A stretch of 64,000 bases of DNA. Source: Anaerostipes butyraticus. Its GTDB lineage: Bacteria; Bacillota; Clostridia; Lachnospirales; Lachnospiraceae. The notes below the pieces were generated by a model. The model did no database searches, had not been told where the DNA came from, and worked only from the letters and a program-made list of their open reading frames with translations. The stretch's first letter is position 1. Every line of letters starts with the position of its first letter. Location: contig NZ_BLYI01000006.1 in NCBI RefSeq assembly GCF_016586355.1, positions 124,001-188,000 on the forward strand, given 5' to 3'. Shown piece by piece: positions 42,515 to 52,684 of this stretch. A program made the translations under genes and the position numbers.

Positions 42515-42515
42515 A

Positions 42516-42544
42516 TTGACACTAAGAGTCTAAAAATGTAGAAT
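42516..42544 (+). promoter_or_regulatory. Promoter of pyrBI
   Basis: Perfect TTGACA (42516-42521), 17 bases, TAGAAT (42539-42544). The short leader holds no attenuator. Confidence 0.8.
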
Positions 42545-42591
42545 GAAATTATACCAAATGGGAGTAATGTATGATTTAGGAGGAAATTACG

Positions 42592-43518
42592 ATGAGACAT
42601 TTGATTGATCCCATGGATCTGAGCGTGGAGGATATCGACCGGCTGCTGAACCTGGCGGATGATATTTCCAAACATCCTGAGAAATATCGGGAGGTGTGCC
42701 GCTACAAGAAACTGGCAACTTTATTTTTTGAGCCAAGTACAAGGACCAGGCTGAGTTTTGAAGCCGCGATGCTCGAGTTAGGAGGCAGCGTGCTTGGTTT
42801 TTCTTCCGCTGATTCTTCTTCCGCCGCGAAGGGAGAGAGCATTGCGGATACAGCAAGAACAGTTGCCTGTTACGCGGATATCATCGCAATGCGTCATCCG
42901 AAGGAAGGAGCGCCGTATGTCGCGTCGCAATTTGTCGATATTCCGATCATCAATGCCGGAGATGGAGGACATAACCATCCGACTCAGACGCTGACGGATC
43001 TTTTAACGATTCGAAGGGAAAAAGGACGGCTGGATCATTTTACGATTGGTTTTTGCGGGGATCTGAAGTTTGGACGTACCGTTCATTCTCTGATCAAAGC
43101 ATTATCCAGATATGATGATATCAATTATATTATGATTTCTCCGGAAGAACTTCAGATCCCGGAATATCTGAAGAAGGATGTTTTTGAGCGAAAAGGCATT
43201 CCGTTCCGGGAAGTTGAAAAGATGGAAGAAGTTATGCCGGAACTGGATATCATATATATGACCAGAGTTCAGAGAGAGCGGTTTTTTAATGAGGCGGATT
43301 ATGTGCGTCTCAAAGACAGCTACATACTGGATATGGATAAGCTTAAAAATGCAAAAGAAGACCTGTCCATCCTTCATCCGCTGCCGCGTGTCAATGAGAT
43401 TTCTGTTAAAGTGGATCAGGATCCGAGGGCATGCTATTTCAGGCAGGCACTGAACGGAAAACATGTCAGGATGGCGTTGATTATGGATTTGCTGGGGGTA
43501 AGCGCAGATGAAGATTGA
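42592..43518 (+). CDS. pyrB: Aspartate carbamoyltransferase catalytic subunit
   Basis: Second step of pyrimidine synthesis. 308 residues. Carbamoyl-phosphate site [13 protein letters not shown] (about 44-56), [20 protein letters not shown] loop (about 62-81), the [11 protein letters not shown] motif, and the aspartate-binding [10 protein letters not shown]. The last codons overlap pyrI by 11 bases, so the two subunits are translated together. AGGAGG lies seven bases before the ATG. Confidence 0.97.
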   Translation: MRHLIDPMDLSVEDIDRLLNLADDISKHPEKYREVCRYKKLATLFFEPSTRTRLSFEAAMLELGGSVLGFSSADSSSAAKGESIADTARTVACYADIIAMRHPKEGAPYVASQFVDIPIINAGDGGHNHPTQTLTDLLTIRREKGRLDHFTIGFCGDLKFGRTVHSLIKALSRYDDINYIMISPEELQIPEYLKKDVFERKGIPFREVEKMEEVMPELDIIYMTRVQRERFFNEADYVRLKDSYILDMDKLKNAKEDLSILHPLPRVNEISVKVDQDPRACYFRQALNGKHVRMALIMDLLGVSADED

Positions 43519-43930
43519 TAGTATCAAGAATGGAATCGTGCTGGATCATATTACAGCAGGAAGAGGAATGGAAATATATAACAGCCTTGGGCTTGACAAG
43601 TTAGACTGCAGTGTCGCGATCATAAAAAATGTAAAGAGCAGTAAGATGGGAAAGAAGGATATCATTAAGATTTCGGATAATTTTGAGGTAAACTTCGATG
43701 TTCTTGGATATATTGATCCGGATGTAACCGTCTGTGTGATCGAGAACGGAGGAGTAAAATCCAAACATAAGGTGGAACTGCCGCAGATGCTCACCAACAT
43801 TGCCAAGTGCAGGAATCCGAGATGCATTACATCCGTTGAGCAGGAGATAGATCATGTGTTCAAGTTAGTAGACAGGGAGAAACAGATTTACCGCTGCATT
43901 TACTGTGAATCCAAGTTAAAGAAGAACTAA
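43508..43930 (+). CDS. pyrI: Aspartate carbamoyltransferase regulatory subunit
   Basis: Binds CTP/ATP and the catalytic trimers. 140 residues. The N-terminal allosteric domain has [19 protein letters not shown]; the C-terminal zinc domain holds four Cys, in CRNPRC and CIYC (about 98-132), the normal CxxxxC/CxxC set. Its presence means a class B, allosteric holoenzyme. It overlaps pyrB by 11 bases. Confidence 0.96.
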   Translation: MKIDSIKNGIVLDHITAGRGMEIYNSLGLDKLDCSVAIIKNVKSSKMGKKDIIKISDNFEVNFDVLGYIDPDVTVCVIENGGVKSKHKVELPQMLTNIAKCRNPRCITSVEQEIDHVFKLVDREKQIYRCIYCESKLKKN

Positions 43931-43948
43931 GAAGACAAAGAGGTACTC

Positions 43949-46231
43949 ATGGAACAGGAAAAGAAAAAACCGATCAACCGTGTAAAGAAGGATATCAGCA
44001 AGCCGGCGAGCTTTACGCCTCCGGAAGAATTAAAGCAGCAGCTGCTGGATACGATGGAAAAGATATACAATAAAGATGACATTGAATGTGTGAAGAAAGC
44101 TTATGATGTAGCTTACAAGGCTCACGATGGACAAAAGAGAAAGTCGGGAGAACCGTATATCATCCATCCTATTTGTGTTGCCATTATTCTTGCAGAACTG
44201 GAACTGGATAAAGAAACAATTATGGCAGGACTGCTCCATGATGTAGTAGAAGACACAGAAGTAACACACGATGATATTGTCGAACAGTTTGGAGAAGAAG
44301 TCGCTTCTCTGGTGGACGGTGTTACCAAACTGGGACAGCTGAGTTATTCAAAAGATAAGATTGAGGTTCAGGCAGAAAATCTCAGAAAGATGTTTCTTGC
44401 CATGGCAAAAGATATCCGTGTGATTTTGATCAAACTGGCAGACCGTCTTCATAATATGAGGACCATGCAGTTCATGCGTCCGGAAAAGCAGAAAGAAAAA
44501 TCCAGAGAGACAATGGATATCTATGCTCCGATCGCCCACCGTCTTGGAATTTCCAAGATCAAAGTGGAACTGGATGATCTTTCTTTAAAATATCTGAAGC
44601 CGGATGTATACGAAGAACTGGAACATTCGCTGAATTCCAGAAAAGAAGAGAGAGAAGCCTTTATCAAGGAAATTGTGGAAGAAGTCGGAGGACATATCAA
44701 GCGGGCAGGGATCAAGGCAGAGATTGACGGGAGAGTCAAGCATCTTTTCAGCATTTATAAAAAGATGGTCAATCAGAATAAAACCATTGATCAGATTTAT
44801 GATCTTTTCGCTGTCAGGATCAAAGTCGATACGGTAAAAGACTGTTATGCGGCTCTTGGAATCATTCATGAGATGTATAAACCGATCCCGGGACGTTTTA
44901 AAGACTATATTGCGATGCCAAAGCAGAATATGTATCAGTCTCTCCATACGACGCTGATCGGCCCGGAAGGACATCCGTTTGAGATACAGATCCGGACGTT
45001 TGAGATGCACCGTGTAGCGGAATATGGAATTGCCGCTCACTGGAAATACAAAGAAAACAATAATACTCCCGGACTGAACAAAGAAGAGGAGAAACTGAGC
45101 TGGCTTCGTGAAATCCTGGAATGGCAGAGAGACATGGATGATAATAAGGAATTCCTGAGTCTCCTGAAAACAAATCTGGATTTGTTTGCGGAGCAGGTAT
45201 ACTGTTTTACGCCGAATGGAGATGTGAAGAATCTGGCCAACGGATCAACGCCGATCGATTTTGCTTATTCCATCCACAGTGCAGTCGGCAATAAGATGGT
45301 AGGAGCCAGAGTCAATGGAAAACAGGTTCCATTTGAATATAAACTGCAGAATGGAGACCGTGTGGAGATCATTACTTCACAGAATTCAAAGGGTCCGAGC
45401 AGAGACTGGCTGAATCTTGTCAAAACAACACAGGCAAGGAGCAAGATCAATCAGTGGTTCAAACACCAGTTTAAGGAAGAGAATATCGTCAAGGGGAAAG
45501 AACTCCTTGAGAAATACTGTAAGAGTAAAAGCATCAACCTTCCAAAACTTATGAAACCGGAGTATATTAAGAAGGTTGAGTTAAAATACGGATTTAAAGA
45601 CTGGGATTCTGTCTGTGCCGCAGTCGGGCACGGAGGCCTGAAAGAAGGCCAGGTTATCAATAAGATGCTTTCAGAAGACCGTAAGCGTCAGAAAAAGGAA
45701 ATTACCGATGAACAGATTCTGGCGAAGACACAGGGAGAGCCTTCTGTCGATAAGGGCACAGTGGAGAAGTCCAAAGGCGGAATTGTCGTTCAGGGAGTTA
45801 ATGACGTATCTGTCCGCTTTTCAAAATGCTGCAATCCGGTGCCGGGAGATGAGATCGTTGGTTTTATTACCAGAGGAAGGGGAATTTCCATTCACAGGAC
45901 GGATTGCGCCAATGTGCTGAACATGTCAGAACTTGACCGGTCCCGCCTGATTGAGGCCGAATGGCAGGTAAGCGAGGAAGAGACAAATCAGACCTATACC
46001 ACTGAGATCAATATTTATGCCGATAACCGGAAAGGACTGCTGGCAGATGTGTCTAAGATTTTTCTGGAACTGGATATCGACATTATTACGATCAACGTAT
46101 CAAATAATAAGAAAGGCAGGGCAACCCTCAGCATGTCTTTTGATATTACCGGCGTAAGCCAGCTGAACCGGATCATTTCAAAGATCCGCAGCGTTGAGGG
46201 AGTGATAGACATAGAAAGAACAGCAGGATAG
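43949..46231 (+). CDS. relA: Bifunctional (p)ppGpp synthetase/hydrolase (Rel)
   Basis: Long RelA/SpoT homologue of 760 residues. An N-terminal HD hydrolase domain (HDGQKRKSGEPYIIHP and LLHDVVEDT, about 54-100), a synthetase domain (YDLFAVRIKVDTVKDCYAALG and FKDYIAMPKQNMYQSLHTT, about 285-345), TGS domain (CFTPNGDVKNLANGSTPIDFAY, about 418-440), a helical/zinc-finger region (KCCNPVPGDEI) and a C-terminal ACT domain. Both catalytic halves look intact. It follows pyrI by 18 bases and overlaps nothing; the MBL hydrolase starts nine bases after it. Confidence 0.96.
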   Translation: MEQEKKKPINRVKKDISKPASFTPPEELKQQLLDTMEKIYNKDDIECVKKAYDVAYKAHDGQKRKSGEPYIIHPICVAIILAELELDKETIMAGLLHDVVEDTEVTHDDIVEQFGEEVASLVDGVTKLGQLSYSKDKIEVQAENLRKMFLAMAKDIRVILIKLADRLHNMRTMQFMRPEKQKEKSRETMDIYAPIAHRLGISKIKVELDDLSLKYLKPDVYEELEHSLNSRKEEREAFIKEIVEEVGGHIKRAGIKAEIDGRVKHLFSIYKKMVNQNKTIDQIYDLFAVRIKVDTVKDCYAALGIIHEMYKPIPGRFKDYIAMPKQNMYQSLHTTLIGPEGHPFEIQIRTFEMHRVAEYGIAAHWKYKENNNTPGLNKEEEKLSWLREILEWQRDMDDNKEFLSLLKTNLDLFAEQVYCFTPNGDVKNLANGSTPIDFAYSIHSAVGNKMVGARVNGKQVPFEYKLQNGDRVEIITSQNSKGPSRDWLNLVKTTQARSKINQWFKHQFKEENIVKGKELLEKYCKSKSINLPKLMKPEYIKKVELKYGFKDWDSVCAAVGHGGLKEGQVINKMLSEDRKRQKKEITDEQILAKTQGEPSVDKGTVEKSKGGIVVQGVNDVSVRFSKCCNPVPGDEIVGFITRGRGISIHRTDCANVLNMSELDRSRLIEAEWQVSEEETNQTYTTEINIYADNRKGLLADVSKIFLELDIDIITINVSNNKKGRATLSMSFDITGVSQLNRIISKIRSVEGVIDIERTAG

Positions 46232-46240
46232 GTGAAAATT

Positions 46241-46879
46241 ATGGAAAAACCTTTAGAATTGCACTGCATTGCCCTTGGGCAGATGCAGACCAATTGTTAT
46301 ATCGTAATCAACCGCAGTACAAAAGAAGCCGTTGTCTTTGATCCGGGAGATCAGGGAGAGAAGATCATGGAGACTTTAAAGAAGGAAGGAGTCCGTCTGA
46401 CAGCTGTCTGTCTGACGCATGCTCATTTTGATCATATTATGGGACTTCCATATCTGATGGAAGTTAATGATAAACTTCCGGTTTATCTTCATGAGGATGA
46501 ACAGGATGTTTTGCTGGATCCTCAGTTAAATCTGTCTACCATGGTCGGGCTTACCATTTCTCTCAAGGCAAACCGTATCGTAAAAGATGGAGAGGAGATT
46601 GAACTGCTTGGGGAGAAGGTGACATGTATTCATGTTCCGGGACATACAAAGGGCGGTGTCTGCTATTATTTTTCAGCTTATGGGTGGCTGATTTCCGGCG
46701 ATACGCTGTTCCAGAGGAGCATTGGAAGAACAGATTTCCCAACAGGAGATCTGAATGCGCTTCTGCTGGCAATACGATCAAAACTTTTTGTGCTGCCGCC
46801 TGAGACCAGGGTATTTTCAGGACATACCCCGCCGACAACGATTGGAGAAGAGATCCGGAGCAATCCGTTCTTGTTATAA
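46241..46879 (+). CDS. Metallo-beta-lactamase-fold hydrolase (glyoxalase II-like)
   Basis: 212 residues with one MBL domain. QMQTNCYIV start, metal motif THAHFDHIMG (HxHxDH, about 64-73), HVPGHTKGGVCYY, SGDTLFQRSIGRTDFPTGD and SGHTPPTT. This is the YcbL/GloB-like branch; activity on S-lactoylglutathione or other thioesters is possible, but clostridia often lack glutathione, so the substrate is open. ATG 46241 is preferred to GTG 46232. Confidence 0.88.
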   Translation: MEKPLELHCIALGQMQTNCYIVINRSTKEAVVFDPGDQGEKIMETLKKEGVRLTAVCLTHAHFDHIMGLPYLMEVNDKLPVYLHEDEQDVLLDPQLNLSTMVGLTISLKANRIVKDGEEIELLGEKVTCIHVPGHTKGGVCYYFSAYGWLISGDTLFQRSIGRTDFPTGDLNALLLAIRSKLFVLPPETRVFSGHTPPTTIGEEIRSNPFLL

Positions 46880-46881
46880 AT

Positions 46882-48321
46882 ATGGTTGGATTAATTCAGA
46901 ACGATACGGTATATGAATACGATATACGCAGTTTAATATTGGCATTTTTGATAGGAGAAAAGATAGAATTGACAGATCATGTTGATTCTATCTATGACTT
47001 TGTACTGGATGTTTTTTACGAAGAAGAACAGATGCGCATGACGCTGTATCAGGAAGGATCCGTTTGCGGTGAAAAGATTTTGACCGGAGATTACAGAAAT
47101 AAAAAAGTATGGAAGAATCCTGTAAAACGGGCTGTGTATCAGCTCTTTTCGAAGGCCCTGGGAAAAGAACTTCCCTGGGGGACTCTGACAGGGATCCGTC
47201 CGACCAAGATTGTTTTTGATGGATTTGCAAAGGGTAAGACTCAGGAGCAGATCATCCGGGATTTTCAGAAAGATTATCTGGCTTCGGAAGAAAAAGCCGC
47301 CTTATGTACAAAAGTAGTAAAGACGGAACAGGAACTTTTATCCAGGTTTCCGTATGAAGAAGGATACAGCCTGTATGTTGGAATCCCATTTTGTCCAAGT
47401 ACATGTCTGTATTGTTCTTTTGCGTCCTATCCGATCCGGGCATATCAGGAGCATGTCAAAGCATATCTGGATGCGCTGGAGAAGGAAATTTTGTTTGTAA
47501 AGGAACACTACAAAGGGCAGAAGCCTCAGACTCTGTATATTGGAGGAGGAACGCCGACATCACTTGAGGAGAAAGATCTGGAACGGCTGCTGGAGATTAT
47601 AGACCAGTGTTTTTCGATTAAAGATCTAATGGAAGTGACTGTGGAAGCCGGACGGCCGGACAGTCTCAGCTGGGAGAAATTAAAAATACTGTCTCAATAC
47701 GGAGTCACCAGGATCAGCATTAATCCTCAGACGATGAATGATGCGACTCTTCGAAGAATCGGAAGAAATCATACAGCGGATGATGTGAGAGAGACATATG
47801 ATCTGGCAAGAAAAGCCGGATTTCAAAATATTAATATGGATACGATCTGCGGTCTTCCGGAAGAAGGCATGAAAGAACTGGAGCAGACTTACCGGGCAGT
47901 CCGGGAGATGGGACCAGACAGCCTTACGGTGCATTCTCTGGCTGTAAAACGTTCTTCCAGACTGAATCAGGTGAAAGAACATTTTCATCATTATGGAGCA
48001 ACCCCTGAGATGGTGGCATATGCGGGAAAATGCGCTCTGCAGATGGGGCTTGAGCCGTATTATCTGTACCGGCAGAAAAATATTCCGGGGAATCTTGAAA
48101 ATGTCGGTTTTGCAAAAAAATCAAAAGAATGTCTCTATAATATTTTGATTATGGAAGAATTACATGATATTATAGCAGTTGGCGCAGGAACGTCATCAAA
48201 GATCATGGATCAGAGCAGACATTCCATATCCAGAGTCGAAAATCTGAAAGATGTGCTTCAGTATACTGCACGCGTAGATGAGATGATTCATAGAAAAGAA
48301 GTAAAGATGAACGGGAAATAG
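46882..48321 (+). CDS. hemZ: Coproporphyrinogen dehydrogenase HemZ
   Basis: Radical SAM protein of 479 residues, classed as an oxygen-independent coproporphyrinogen III dehydrogenase. An N-terminal extension of about 160 residues typical of HemZ is followed by GIPFCPSTCLYCSF (CxxxCxxC cluster motif, about 168-181), LYIGGGTPTSLEE, MEVTVEAGRPDS and GLPEEGMKELEQT. It starts two bases after the MBL gene. No other late haem genes are in the window. HemZ in gut clostridia is often in this relA neighbourhood; its true substrate there is not settled. Confidence 0.92.
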   Translation: MVGLIQNDTVYEYDIRSLILAFLIGEKIELTDHVDSIYDFVLDVFYEEEQMRMTLYQEGSVCGEKILTGDYRNKKVWKNPVKRAVYQLFSKALGKELPWGTLTGIRPTKIVFDGFAKGKTQEQIIRDFQKDYLASEEKAALCTKVVKTEQELLSRFPYEEGYSLYVGIPFCPSTCLYCSFASYPIRAYQEHVKAYLDALEKEILFVKEHYKGQKPQTLYIGGGTPTSLEEKDLERLLEIIDQCFSIKDLMEVTVEAGRPDSLSWEKLKILSQYGVTRISINPQTMNDATLRRIGRNHTADDVRETYDLARKAGFQNINMDTICGLPEEGMKELEQTYRAVREMGPDSLTVHSLAVKRSSRLNQVKEHFHHYGATPEMVAYAGKCALQMGLEPYYLYRQKNIPGNLENVGFAKKSKECLYNILIMEELHDIIAVGAGTSSKIMDQSRHSISRVENLKDVLQYTARVDEMIHRKEVKMNGK

Positions 48322-48329
48322 GAGAAATT

Positions 48330-48944
48330 ATGGCAATCAGCTACGGAAGAAAAGATATAGAGACGCCGATACAGGCAGGCCTGGAAGAAACGATCAGCCA
48401 TGGGATTGTCGTAAGCAACCTGGCTTATCTGGTTGGGCAGGAACTTGAATTAGATGATAAGACCTGTTATGATCTTGCGGTTGCGGGTTTTTTGCATGAT
48501 ATCGGAAAAGTCCGTTTGAATTTTTATATGAATGAAAAAGAAGAAGAAATACTGGCTGTAGATGAAACAAGGTATATGAGGATGCATCCTGCCATCGGTT
48601 ATGCGATTCTGCTGGATTATGATTATAATCAGACTGTGCTGGATGCGGTGCTGTATCATCATGAACATTACGACGGCACCGGATATCCCCACAATCTGAG
48701 AGGAAAGGAAATCCCTCTGGCAGCGAGGATCATGCACGTATGTGACGTGTTTGGAGCGCTGATCTCCAACCGGGATTACCGGGAAGCGTTTGATGTGGAA
48801 ACCGCGCTGGATGTCATTCTTGATGACGTAAAAAACTTTGATATGAAAGTCTTTCTGGCATTTCAGAGGGTCGCTTTTTCAGGGAGTATGAAAAATGTGA
48901 TCGAGAAAGCCACGATTGAAGAATTTGAGGAGGAAATAACATGA
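48330..48944 (+). CDS. HD-GYP-type phosphohydrolase
   Basis: 204 residues with a single HD-GYP domain and no sensory domain. [11 protein letters not shown] (HD metal motif, about 53-63), [13 protein letters not shown], and [35 protein letters not shown] (about 110-144), which contains the HHExxDGxGYP signature. HD-GYP proteins hydrolyse cyclic dinucleotides, but stand-alone members may have other nucleotide substrates. It sits between hemZ (eight bases) and hisS (four-base overlap). Confidence 0.9.
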   Translation: MAISYGRKDIETPIQAGLEETISHGIVVSNLAYLVGQELELDDKTCYDLAVAGFLHDIGKVRLNFYMNEKEEEILAVDETRYMRMHPAIGYAILLDYDYNQTVLDAVLYHHEHYDGTGYPHNLRGKEIPLAARIMHVCDVFGALISNRDYREAFDVETALDVILDDVKNFDMKVFLAFQRVAFSGSMKNVIEKATIEEFEEEIT

Positions 48945-50182
48945 TTACAAAGGCACCAAGAGGAACAAAAGACTGGTTTGGAAAAGAGGTGGAACAGCGC
49001 ACATATCTGGAAGGAATATTCAGAGAGTTATGTGCTTCATGCAATATTCACGAAATTATCACGCCGGTATTTGAACATACAGAACTGTTTCAGCGTGGTG
49101 TCGGAGAGACGACAGACGTAGTTCAGAAAGAAATGTATACATTTTTAGATAAAGGAAACAGGAGCATTTCGCTGAAACCGGAAGGAACTGCAGGAGCAAT
49201 CCGCGCATACCTGGAACATGGAATGCAGAATGATCCGCAGCCAGTCAAATTATTTTATGTAACTCCTGCATTTCGATATGAGAAGCCTCAGAGCGGAAGA
49301 TTGAGACAGCATCACCAGTTCGGCATTGAGTTTGTGGGAGCGGAAAGTCCCCTTGCCGAAGTTGAGCTGATTACTCTGGTTTCTTCTTTTATTAAGAAAA
49401 TCGGATTAAAAGATGTGAAGCTTCATATCAACAGCATTGGATGTGAAAACTGCAGGAAAGATTATAATGAAGCGCTGCTTTCTTATCTGAGAAAACATGA
49501 AGAGCAGCTTTGTCCGACCTGTCGTGAGAGGATGCAGAAGAATCCTCTGCGCGTGATCGACTGCAAGGTGCCGGAGTGCAAAGAGATTGTAAAAGATGCT
49601 CCGAGAACGATTGATTATCTGGACGATGACTGCCGAGAGCATTTTGAGACATTAAAAGGACTTCTGGAAGCCCTGGAAATTCCATATGAGGTAGACACAG
49701 AGATTGTCCGCGGACTGGATTACTATACAAAGACAGTGTTTGAATTTGTAGATAAGGATGGATTTACACTGTGCGGCGGCGGCCGTTATGATAATCTGGT
49801 TCATGAAATTGATGGAAAAGTATCCATGCCGTCTGTAGGTTTTGGAATGGGAATTGAGAGAATCCTTTATTTCCTTGAGGAAGAAGGTATCGATCTCCCA
49901 TGCGGCCGTGACATCGATTTGTATGTAGGAATCCTTGGAAAAGAGGCGAGATCAAAAGCGTATAAGATCGTGACAAATCTTCGGGCAGAAGGTTTTGTGG
50001 TAGAGACAGATTATCTGGGAAGAAGTGTAAAAGCTCAGATGAAGTATGCCAACAAGATTCACGCGAAGAATACGATCATCATTGGAGATAACGAACTGGC
50101 AGAGAATAAAGGCCGCTTAAAAAATATGGAAACAGGCGAAGAGATCAATGTTTCTCTGGATGCTGTAAAAGATTATTTATAA
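48941..50182 (+). CDS. hisS: Histidine--tRNA ligase
   Basis: Class II aminoacyl-tRNA synthetase, 413 residues. Motif 1 region [12 protein letters not shown], motif 2 [24 protein letters not shown] (about 105-128), His-specific [13 protein letters not shown] and GGGRYDNLV, motif 3 GFGMGIERI, then the C-terminal anticodon domain. The insertion near 165-195 has four Cys residues ([14 protein letters not shown]), possibly a structural metal site. The ATG overlaps the preceding stop by four bases (ATGA). No T-box is upstream. Confidence 0.96.
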   Translation: MITKAPRGTKDWFGKEVEQRTYLEGIFRELCASCNIHEIITPVFEHTELFQRGVGETTDVVQKEMYTFLDKGNRSISLKPEGTAGAIRAYLEHGMQNDPQPVKLFYVTPAFRYEKPQSGRLRQHHQFGIEFVGAESPLAEVELITLVSSFIKKIGLKDVKLHINSIGCENCRKDYNEALLSYLRKHEEQLCPTCRERMQKNPLRVIDCKVPECKEIVKDAPRTIDYLDDDCREHFETLKGLLEALEIPYEVDTEIVRGLDYYTKTVFEFVDKDGFTLCGGGRYDNLVHEIDGKVSMPSVGFGMGIERILYFLEEEGIDLPCGRDIDLYVGILGKEARSKAYKIVTNLRAEGFVVETDYLGRSVKAQMKYANKIHAKNTIIIGDNELAENKGRLKNMETGEEINVSLDAVKDYL

Positions 50183-50218
50183 AATAACAGCTTAAGTTTA
50201 AGAAGGAGGAAGAGTAAA

Positions 50219-50743
50219 ATGAGTGAATACGCAATTGTAGCGCCGGAAGATTTTGACGAAAGCGTATTTCGTCTGATTGGAAAAGAGTGGATGCTGGTAA
50301 CTGCGAAGAATAAAGAGGGAAAAGTAAATACCATGACTGCGTCCTGGGGCGGATTCGGAGTTATGTGGGGCAAAAATGTAGCGGTTACGGTTTTAAGACC
50401 TCAGCGTTACACCAAAGAGTTTATAGATCAGACAGATTCCTTTACATTATCTTTTTATGACGATACATTTAAGAAAGATCTGTCTTATCTTGGAAGTGTT
50501 TCCGGAAGAGATGAGGATAAGATTTCCAAAACACGTCTGACATCGACAGACGCAAATGGAATTCCTTATTTTGAGGAAGCAAAGATCGTTTTGATCTGCA
50601 AAAAACTGTATGCTCAGCCGATGGATCCGGCAGGCTTTACAGAAGCAGGCCGCGAACTGGACGGGGAATGGTATCCGGAAAAGGATTATCATGTACTGTA
50701 CGCAGCAGAAATTGAGCAGATTCTGGTAAGACAGGATGGGTAA
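50219..50743 (+). CDS. Flavin reductase-like/FMN-binding protein
   Basis: 174 residues with the split-barrel fold of the flavin reductase-like family: EWMLVTAKNKEGKVNTMTAS (about 23-42, FMN phosphate region), WGKNVAVTVLRPQRYTKEFI and a DSFTLSFYDD segment. These bind FMN; partners and substrates vary. An AAGGAGGAAG site lies before the ATG. It ends with its own terminator. Confidence 0.85.
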   Translation: MSEYAIVAPEDFDESVFRLIGKEWMLVTAKNKEGKVNTMTASWGGFGVMWGKNVAVTVLRPQRYTKEFIDQTDSFTLSFYDDTFKKDLSYLGSVSGRDEDKISKTRLTSTDANGIPYFEEAKIVLICKKLYAQPMDPAGFTEAGRELDGEWYPEKDYHVLYAAEIEQILVRQDG

Positions 50744-50753
50744 ATAACAGAAG

Positions 50754-50780
50754 CGGGAGATGACATTCATCTCCCGTTTT
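50754..50780 (+). terminator. Terminator after the flavin reductase-like gene
   Basis: CGGGAGATG / CATCTCCCG with a five-base loop, then four T residues. Confidence 0.82.
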
Positions 50781-50824
50781 ATGAAAAGATCATGCAGAGA
50801 AGCGGTTTTGTCCGCTTTTTTTGC

Positions 50825-50853
50825 TTTTACTGGAAAAGTTTTTATGCTATAAT
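50825..50853 (+). promoter_or_regulatory. Extended -10 promoter of aspS
   Basis: TTTTAC (50825-50830), 17 bases, TATAAT (50848-50853) preceded by TGC, an extended -10. It lies 32 bases before aspS. Confidence 0.75.
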
Positions 50854-50885
50854 AACTCACAGTTACGTATGAAGGAGGAAATATC

Positions 50886-52682
50886 ATGGCAGAATCAATG
50901 TCAGGTTTAGCCAGAACTCATCGATGTACGGAAGTTTCCAGCCAGATGACAGGGGAAGAAGTTACCGTTATGGGATGGGTACAAAAAAGAAGAAACTTAG
51001 GAAGTCTTATATTTATAGATTTACGGGACCGATCCGGTTTGCTGCAGCTGGTATTTGATGAAGAGTCTTTATCTTCAGAAGATTATGAGAAGGCAAACGG
51101 ATTGAGAAGTGAATATGTCATCGCTGCTGTAGGAACCGTTCAGAAACGAAGCGCAGCGGTCAATGAAAATCTGAAAACAGGAGATATTGAGATTAAAGTA
51201 CATACATTAAGGGTACTTTCAGAATCTGATACTCCTCCATTTCCGATTGATGCGGATCAGACGGTAAAAGATGAACTTCGTCTCAAATATCGTTATCTGG
51301 ATCTGCGCCGGCCGAATCTGCAGAGAAATTTAAGGATCAGGGATCATGTAACAAGGATCATCCGCAATTTCCTGTCTGATGAAGGCTTTATTGAGATTGA
51401 GACCCCGATTCTTGGAAAGAGCACGCCGGAGGGAGCAAGAGATTACCTTGTGCCAAGCCGTGTGCATCCTGGAAGTTTTTATGGTCTGCCTCAGTCTCCG
51501 CAGCTTTACAAACAGCTTTTAATGTGTTCCGGATTTGACCGTTATTATCAGATCGCCAAATGTTTTCGTGATGAAGACCTGAGAGCGGATCGTCAGCCGG
51601 AATTTACACAGGCGGATATGGAGCTTTCTTTTGTAGATGTGGATGATGTGATCGATATCAACGAGCGTCTGATGCAGAAAGTATTTAAGGAAGTCCTGGA
51701 TGTGGACATTCCGCTTCCGATGCAGAGACTGACTTATCAGGAAGCCATGGATCGTTTTGGATCCGATAAGCCGGATACACGTTTCGGCATGGAGCTGGTC
51801 AATGTATCAGACACTGTTTCCGGATGCGATTTTATGGTATTTAAAGGAGCTTTGGAACATGGCGGAAGCGTAAGAGGAATCAATGCCAAAGGTCTGGGAG
51901 ATCTGGGAAGAAAGAAAATTGACGGATTTGTAAGTTATGCCAAGGATTTTGGAGCCAAAGGACTTGCATATATCCAGCTGAAGACAGACGGTACGGTAAA
52001 ATCTTCTTTTGCCAAGTTTATGAAAGAAGATGAGATGGAAGCTCTGATCAAGGCTATGGATGGACAGCCTGGAGATCTGCTGTTATTTGCAGCGGATCAG
52101 GATAAAGTTGTCTTTGATGTTTTAGGCAATTTAAGAATTCATATTGCAAAACAGTATGATATGATTGATGAGTCATTGTTTAATTTCTTATGGGTAACAG
52201 ACTTCCCTCTTCTTGAATGGAGCGAAGAACAGAATCGTTACACTGCCATGCATCATCCGTTTACGATGCCGTTTGAAGAAGATCTGGAATTTATTGATAC
52301 AGATCCGGGAAAAGTTCGCGCGAAAGCATATGATATTGTTCTGAATGGTACGGAGCTTGGAGGAGGATCCATCCGTATTCATCAGAATGATATTCAGGAA
52401 AAGATGTTTGAAGTTCTCGGATTTACAAAAGAAGATGCTTATGAACGTTTCGGATTCCTTCTGGATGCCTTTAAATTCGGCGTTCCGCCTCATGCAGGAC
52501 TTGCATATGGACTGGATCGACTGGTTATGTGGCTGACAGGAGAAGACAGCATCCGTGATGTCATCGCCTTTCCGAAAGTAAAAGACGCGTCCTGCCTTAT
52601 GACACAGGCGCCTGGTACGGTTGATGAGATTCAGCTGGATGAACTGGGAATCGAAATATCCAAAAGCGGAGAGGAGAGTTAA
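50886..52682 (+). CDS. aspS: Aspartate--tRNA ligase
   Basis: Class IIb synthetase, 598 residues of bacterial type: N-terminal OB anticodon domain (VTVMGWVQKRRNLGSLIFIDLRD, about 20-42), motif 2 YYQIAKCFRDEDLRADRQPEF (about 221-241), the bacterial GAD insertion (about 310-420) and motif 3 GLAYGLDRLVMWL. Whether it charges only Asp or also Asn tRNA cannot be read with certainty. An AGGAGG-like site lies before the ATG. A tandem ACT protein starts two bases after the stop codon. Confidence 0.96.
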   Translation: MAESMSGLARTHRCTEVSSQMTGEEVTVMGWVQKRRNLGSLIFIDLRDRSGLLQLVFDEESLSSEDYEKANGLRSEYVIAAVGTVQKRSAAVNENLKTGDIEIKVHTLRVLSESDTPPFPIDADQTVKDELRLKYRYLDLRRPNLQRNLRIRDHVTRIIRNFLSDEGFIEIETPILGKSTPEGARDYLVPSRVHPGSFYGLPQSPQLYKQLLMCSGFDRYYQIAKCFRDEDLRADRQPEFTQADMELSFVDVDDVIDINERLMQKVFKEVLDVDIPLPMQRLTYQEAMDRFGSDKPDTRFGMELVNVSDTVSGCDFMVFKGALEHGGSVRGINAKGLGDLGRKKIDGFVSYAKDFGAKGLAYIQLKTDGTVKSSFAKFMKEDEMEALIKAMDGQPGDLLLFAADQDKVVFDVLGNLRIHIAKQYDMIDESLFNFLWVTDFPLLEWSEEQNRYTAMHHPFTMPFEEDLEFIDTDPGKVRAKAYDIVLNGTELGGGSIRIHQNDIQEKMFEVLGFTKEDAYERFGFLLDAFKFGVPPHAGLAYGLDRLVMWLTGEDSIRDVIAFPKVKDASCLMTQAPGTVDEIQLDELGIEISKSGEES

Positions 52683-52684
52683 TT

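Noticed and set aside
48700-50886. T-box leaders before hisS or aspS
   Set aside because: hisS overlaps the preceding gene and the aspS leader is about 30 bases; no specifier loop or antiterminator sequence is present.
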